Shown piece by piece: positions 60,778 through 64,000 of a stretch of DNA of 64,000 nucleotides (its first letter is position 1; every line of letters starts with the position of its first letter). The position numbers and the translations under genes are program-made. The notes beneath the pieces are model-generated. The model searched no databases and was not told where the DNA came from. It saw only the letters and a list, made by a program, of their open reading frames with translations. This stretch comes from Epiperipatus broadwayi (Eukaryota > Onychophora > Udeonychophora > Euonychophora > Peripatidae): contig JAQFVV010006295.1 in assembly GCA_028023455.1 (NCBI GenBank), forward strand, positions 620,001-684,000. The letters run 5' to 3'.

Positions 60778-63081
60778 TGTAACGGGCTGGTTGGTTCCAC
60801 AAGAGATAGGGGGAGTGCATCTTACTATGGTCGGTCTTTGTGTCTTTGGATAGGATGCAAGTGATTACACGATGAAATACATAACCTTTGATTGTACCCA
60901 CTTTCAATAGACTAGCTCTACTTATTTTTATCAATACAATTTGGGTCAGTTCATCTAATTCTCACCCCTTTCTAGCCTTGCTATACCGCAGTATTCAAAC
61001 TCAGGGAGTAATTGCCTGACCTCTCTTATCAGGGAAGGGGATCACACTAATAGTAGTTATTGCACCTCTATATATGTGATAATTAATTAACAAAAATCAA
61101 TTAAGCATAAGATATATATATATAAATTATGTGCAGTATAAGTATATATGTATTAAAAGTTATAATAAATGACTTAAATATGTATATGTATTTCCTCTAT
61201 CATAGTAATAATATTGATAGGTTTAAAACTAAATAAGATAATAATGTTTATAACAGGTATGTGAATAATGAAGAACTATAAAGCTGTTGGTGGATATGGA
61301 AATAATGATGAGTTAGAGACCAGATTAAAATAACGAATTATATAAACATTTATTGATTAACAAAATAAAAAACATGAATAACAATTAAATCTGATACATG
61401 TAATTGATTTTGTCAAGGATGAATTTCTACCACATCGATATCTATAATGATATTAATAAAAATAAAACCCTTGCCCTAAACCCAATGGTAGAAGTTCATG
61501 TACTTGACCATTTATTTACAACAACGAATATGTAAAATTATATTATGTATATGTGATTGCGAATTTAGCTGACTAATTTAAAATATGTATACAAACATAA
61601 CAACAAAAAAATAATCTTTGTTGTCTAGATAAATTAATGATTATAAATCATTGATTTAACAGTAATATAAAAGTAAGATTAATTAATGAGATAATGTTAA
61701 AATTTTTTACCTCACAATTTCCTATATGTTGTCAAAAGTCAGTCAGATGGGGAGATCAAAACTATTAATTTTTTTATTCTTTATACAATTAAAGATGATA
61801 AAAATATATATATATAAATCTAATATCCCCCCCCCCCTTATTACTCTCATACAGAATTTCTCTAAAATTATACACATTAACTTCCATTTGTAGAAACGAA
61901 AATAATACATAAAATTTACAATAGACAAAATAATAAAACAAAAATCACAATTTTTATCCCATTATGTTAATTAAAATTCAATGAGTCTGCTGGAAACTAT
62001 TCATTTGCTAAATAAATTCCTAAGAATGGAGATGAAGTTCTATTCCCACGACTAGCAATTTCTTGTCTGAGTCAAGAAATAATAGTGTTCTCCAATTATC
62101 CTGTCTTGGATTTGATTAGGCATTTTATTTAAAGCAAAGATGATTTTTAAGTTTCTCCTAAATGGGCAGGTAAAATCTTTAAACTTTCATGGCTTTATTG
62201 ATGATGTATTATTACCCCATGGTATAAACTTTTCAGCAAGCAGTCATAATATAAAAATAATATATATTTATTGATTCATTTGCTTCTCAAGATTTTAATG
62301 ATGATATTATTATATATCAAAATAATTATTGAATATTACTGCAACGCGTAAATTTAACTAAACTTTGTCTAATTAGCAAATAATTTAAATCTTCTTACTT
62401 TCAAATTACTTCTTTCCCTTCAAACGATTGCTTTAAAATTTCAGCTTTTAATCATTTTGATTAATATTTTAAAAAAATATTTATATATTTAAATTCGAAC
62501 ATTCACATCCATTTTGTATTCGAATTTATTTTTTTAAGCAGAAAAAAAAAATAATGTTCTATCTTCGAATGCAGAAGACAATTATAACAATTAATACTGT
62601 GTTGTAGGTTGCATGAAGTTTTTTTAAACATTTTAACCTTGACATTTCCTATTGTTTAACAGACATAATATAAATAAATGAGATTATAAATAAAAATAAT
62701 AATTTATAAATATTTTAAATTTCATTTCCACAAATGGTTTCTATGTGTTTACATTTTAATTCAGTCATTGTTTTTTTTTATTTATTTTTTTAAAGTTTAT
62801 GTGTAAGTTTTTTTTTTATAGTCATCCCCAATTATTAATATATAATATGTTTTATTCCAGTGTTAATATACCTATCTGTTTCTCCCTAGTAATTTAATGG
62901 CTTTTATTACTTCCTTAGAAAAAAAAGATGTTTATACACATGTATATGTTGGAAAGCAAAAAAATGTTAATATGACAATTTGCTTGGCAATTTATTGGTT
63001 AAGCAAATATATTATGAGGCTCCAATTGGTAGTGTATCTTAAATAACTGGATGGTGTGGCAGGTTGTAGCTCATCACTACA
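60778..63081 (-). repeat. 5' LTR (right)
   Basis: 2,304 bp, same ends and internal order as the left LTR. Differences from the left copy are scattered substitutions and small indels, for example a 6 bp insert gagtca at about 62070 and shorter (TA)n at 61808. Transcription would start within it and run leftward. Confidence 0.92.
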
Positions 63082-64000
63082 GTATGAAACATATACTGAT
63101 AAAATGCTATGATAAATGTGTTGTCAATGATTTTCTTTCAAGACATTAAGTTTTACAGAAATCGTGATAGATTTTACTTAACTGACTTAATAAAGTTCAT
63201 TATCCTTTCAGAAATAATTACAGGGCACTTTTAAGTTGGAGATAATAATAACACATCTAATTTTAAAAATAATTTCTATCATTTAAAGCAAATTTATAAT
63301 ATAAGGTACAAAACTAAACGAGCTTTCTTTATTAATTAATTTAACAGAAGTAAGTCTCCTGTAATGGTTTTTAACTGGAGAAAATAAGAGGGAGAGGGTT
63401 TTAAGTTAGTTTCTAATTGAGTTTTATACTTGGCAATTTACTCTAAATAAACCAGCAAAAATATAAGATAAATTTGCCGCATCAAAATAAGGTAAGAACT
63501 GATATTTTTAAATTTAAGAAAAATTTTAAAAAACGCATTTTAAAATTAAGCTGTATAAACATTACAGATATATATAATGTAAATTAATATTAGTTTAGAA
63601 ATCAAGTAAAATAGAATCAGTGGCTTGGAGCAAATTGGACGTTACATCAGAATCAATCGGTAGACATTCCATGGCTTGAAACAGGCAGTTATACACTCAG
63701 ATCATTTAGCAGGCTTCCTTGACACAGTAGTCTCCGGATAGGTGTTGATAGCACTAGAAGGCATTGATAAGATGGTGGAAACAGAGCTCCGGAAGGCAAC
63801 TGCCGATCTTTTCATTCCGTCATTTCTTTAGTCATGATGTATTGTAAATCTAAACTACTCTCTTCAGTGAACTGTTCTTCAAATAATGATCCCTTCTTAT
63901 CAAAAATTTCCACTATTTATGTGATCTGGCTTTATCTATAGGATTCAATCTACAGGGAGAACTGCCAATTGCAATTGCTCTAAGCGGTTCTCTGAGGTTG
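63082..64000. other. Flanking DNA, nothing identified
   Basis: A+T-rich to about 63600, then somewhat more balanced sequence to the window edge (63610-63830 and 63960-64000). No frame of note and no recognised repeat; it could be the edge of an element continuing past the window. Confidence 0.45.

Larger units (their letters stand above)
55292..63081 (-). mobile_element. Ty3-type LTR retrotransposon, pol-deleted, with 2.3 kb LTRs
   Basis: 7.8 kb element on the - strand: 5' LTR 63081-60778, primer-binding site 60775-60755, leader with an (ATA)n tract, gag-position pseudogene 60242-58862, integrase C-terminus 58597-58253, polypurine tract 57623-57611, and 3' LTR 57610-55292. The internal region is only 3.17 kb, whereas Ty3-type gag-pol needs about 4-5 kb; no protease, reverse transcriptase, RNase H or integrase core is present, and the junction must lie between 58862 and 58597. 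The LTRs differ by a few percent by eye, so insertion is moderately old. Flanks (..gtgt left, gtatg.. right) show no clean target duplication. Ty3/gypsy assignment rests on integrase following the (deleted) polymerase and on its GPF/Y-type C-terminal domain. Confidence 0.88.

Overview
This window is eukaryotic, almost certainly animal (invertebrate), repeat-rich intergenic DNA. It is very A+T-rich (about a quarter G+C by eye), full of poly(A)/poly(T), (TA)n and (ATT)n tracts, and contains no convincing host gene, rRNA or functional tRNA. Everything I can identify is a transposable element or its debris. The mix (RTE LINEs, a CR1/L2-type LINE whose ORF1 carries an SGNH esterase, a Merlin/ISXO2 transposase scrap, TA-flanked Tigger-like MITEs, a tRNA-derived SINE and a Ty3-type LTR element) fits many molluscs, arthropods or cnidarians. 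I cannot name the species.

Layout. 0.7-6.9 kb: a decayed RTE LINE on the + strand, carrying internal tandem duplications and split by a 2.65 kb foreign insert with a GC-rich block. 6.9-16.6 kb: featureless A+T-rich DNA apart from one dispersed repeat at 11 kb (second copy at 41 kb). 16.6-17.2 kb: a heavily decayed LINE reverse-transcriptase scrap. 18.0-21.1 kb: a near full-length RTE LINE of the same family as the first, on the - strand, with only a few disabling lesions. 25.4-34.0 kb: a - strand CR1/L2-like LINE, readable from 5' tandem units and a zinc-finger/coiled-coil/SGNH ORF1 through endonuclease and reverse transcriptase, and interrupted by one SINE and two solo-LTR-like inserts of about 1.73-1.75 kb that belong to one diverged family and have short target duplications.

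36.2 kb: the end of a Merlin-type transposase. 36.8-37.8 and 39.9-40.8 kb: two copies of a Tigger-like non-autonomous DNA transposon with TA target duplications. 43.5-45.1 kb: a 1.57 kb near-complete palindrome with almost no spacer. 49.5-49.8 kb: a second, smaller fold-back element. 52.3-54.9 kb: scattered unclassified repeat-like islands, one with a short open frame containing a C-x2-C motif. 55.3-63.1 kb: a - strand LTR retrotransposon with two 2.3 kb LTRs, a recognisable primer-binding site and polypurine tract, a broken gag-position frame and only the C-terminal end of integrase; protease, reverse transcriptase, RNase H and most of integrase are deleted.

The genes do not form a pathway. 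The main story is nested insertion and decay of elements. Insertion order can be read directly where one element splits another: the CR1-like LINE is older than the SINE and both solo LTRs inside it, and the first RTE copy is older than its 2.65 kb insert. All protein assignments rest on motif recognition by eye; no database search was run.
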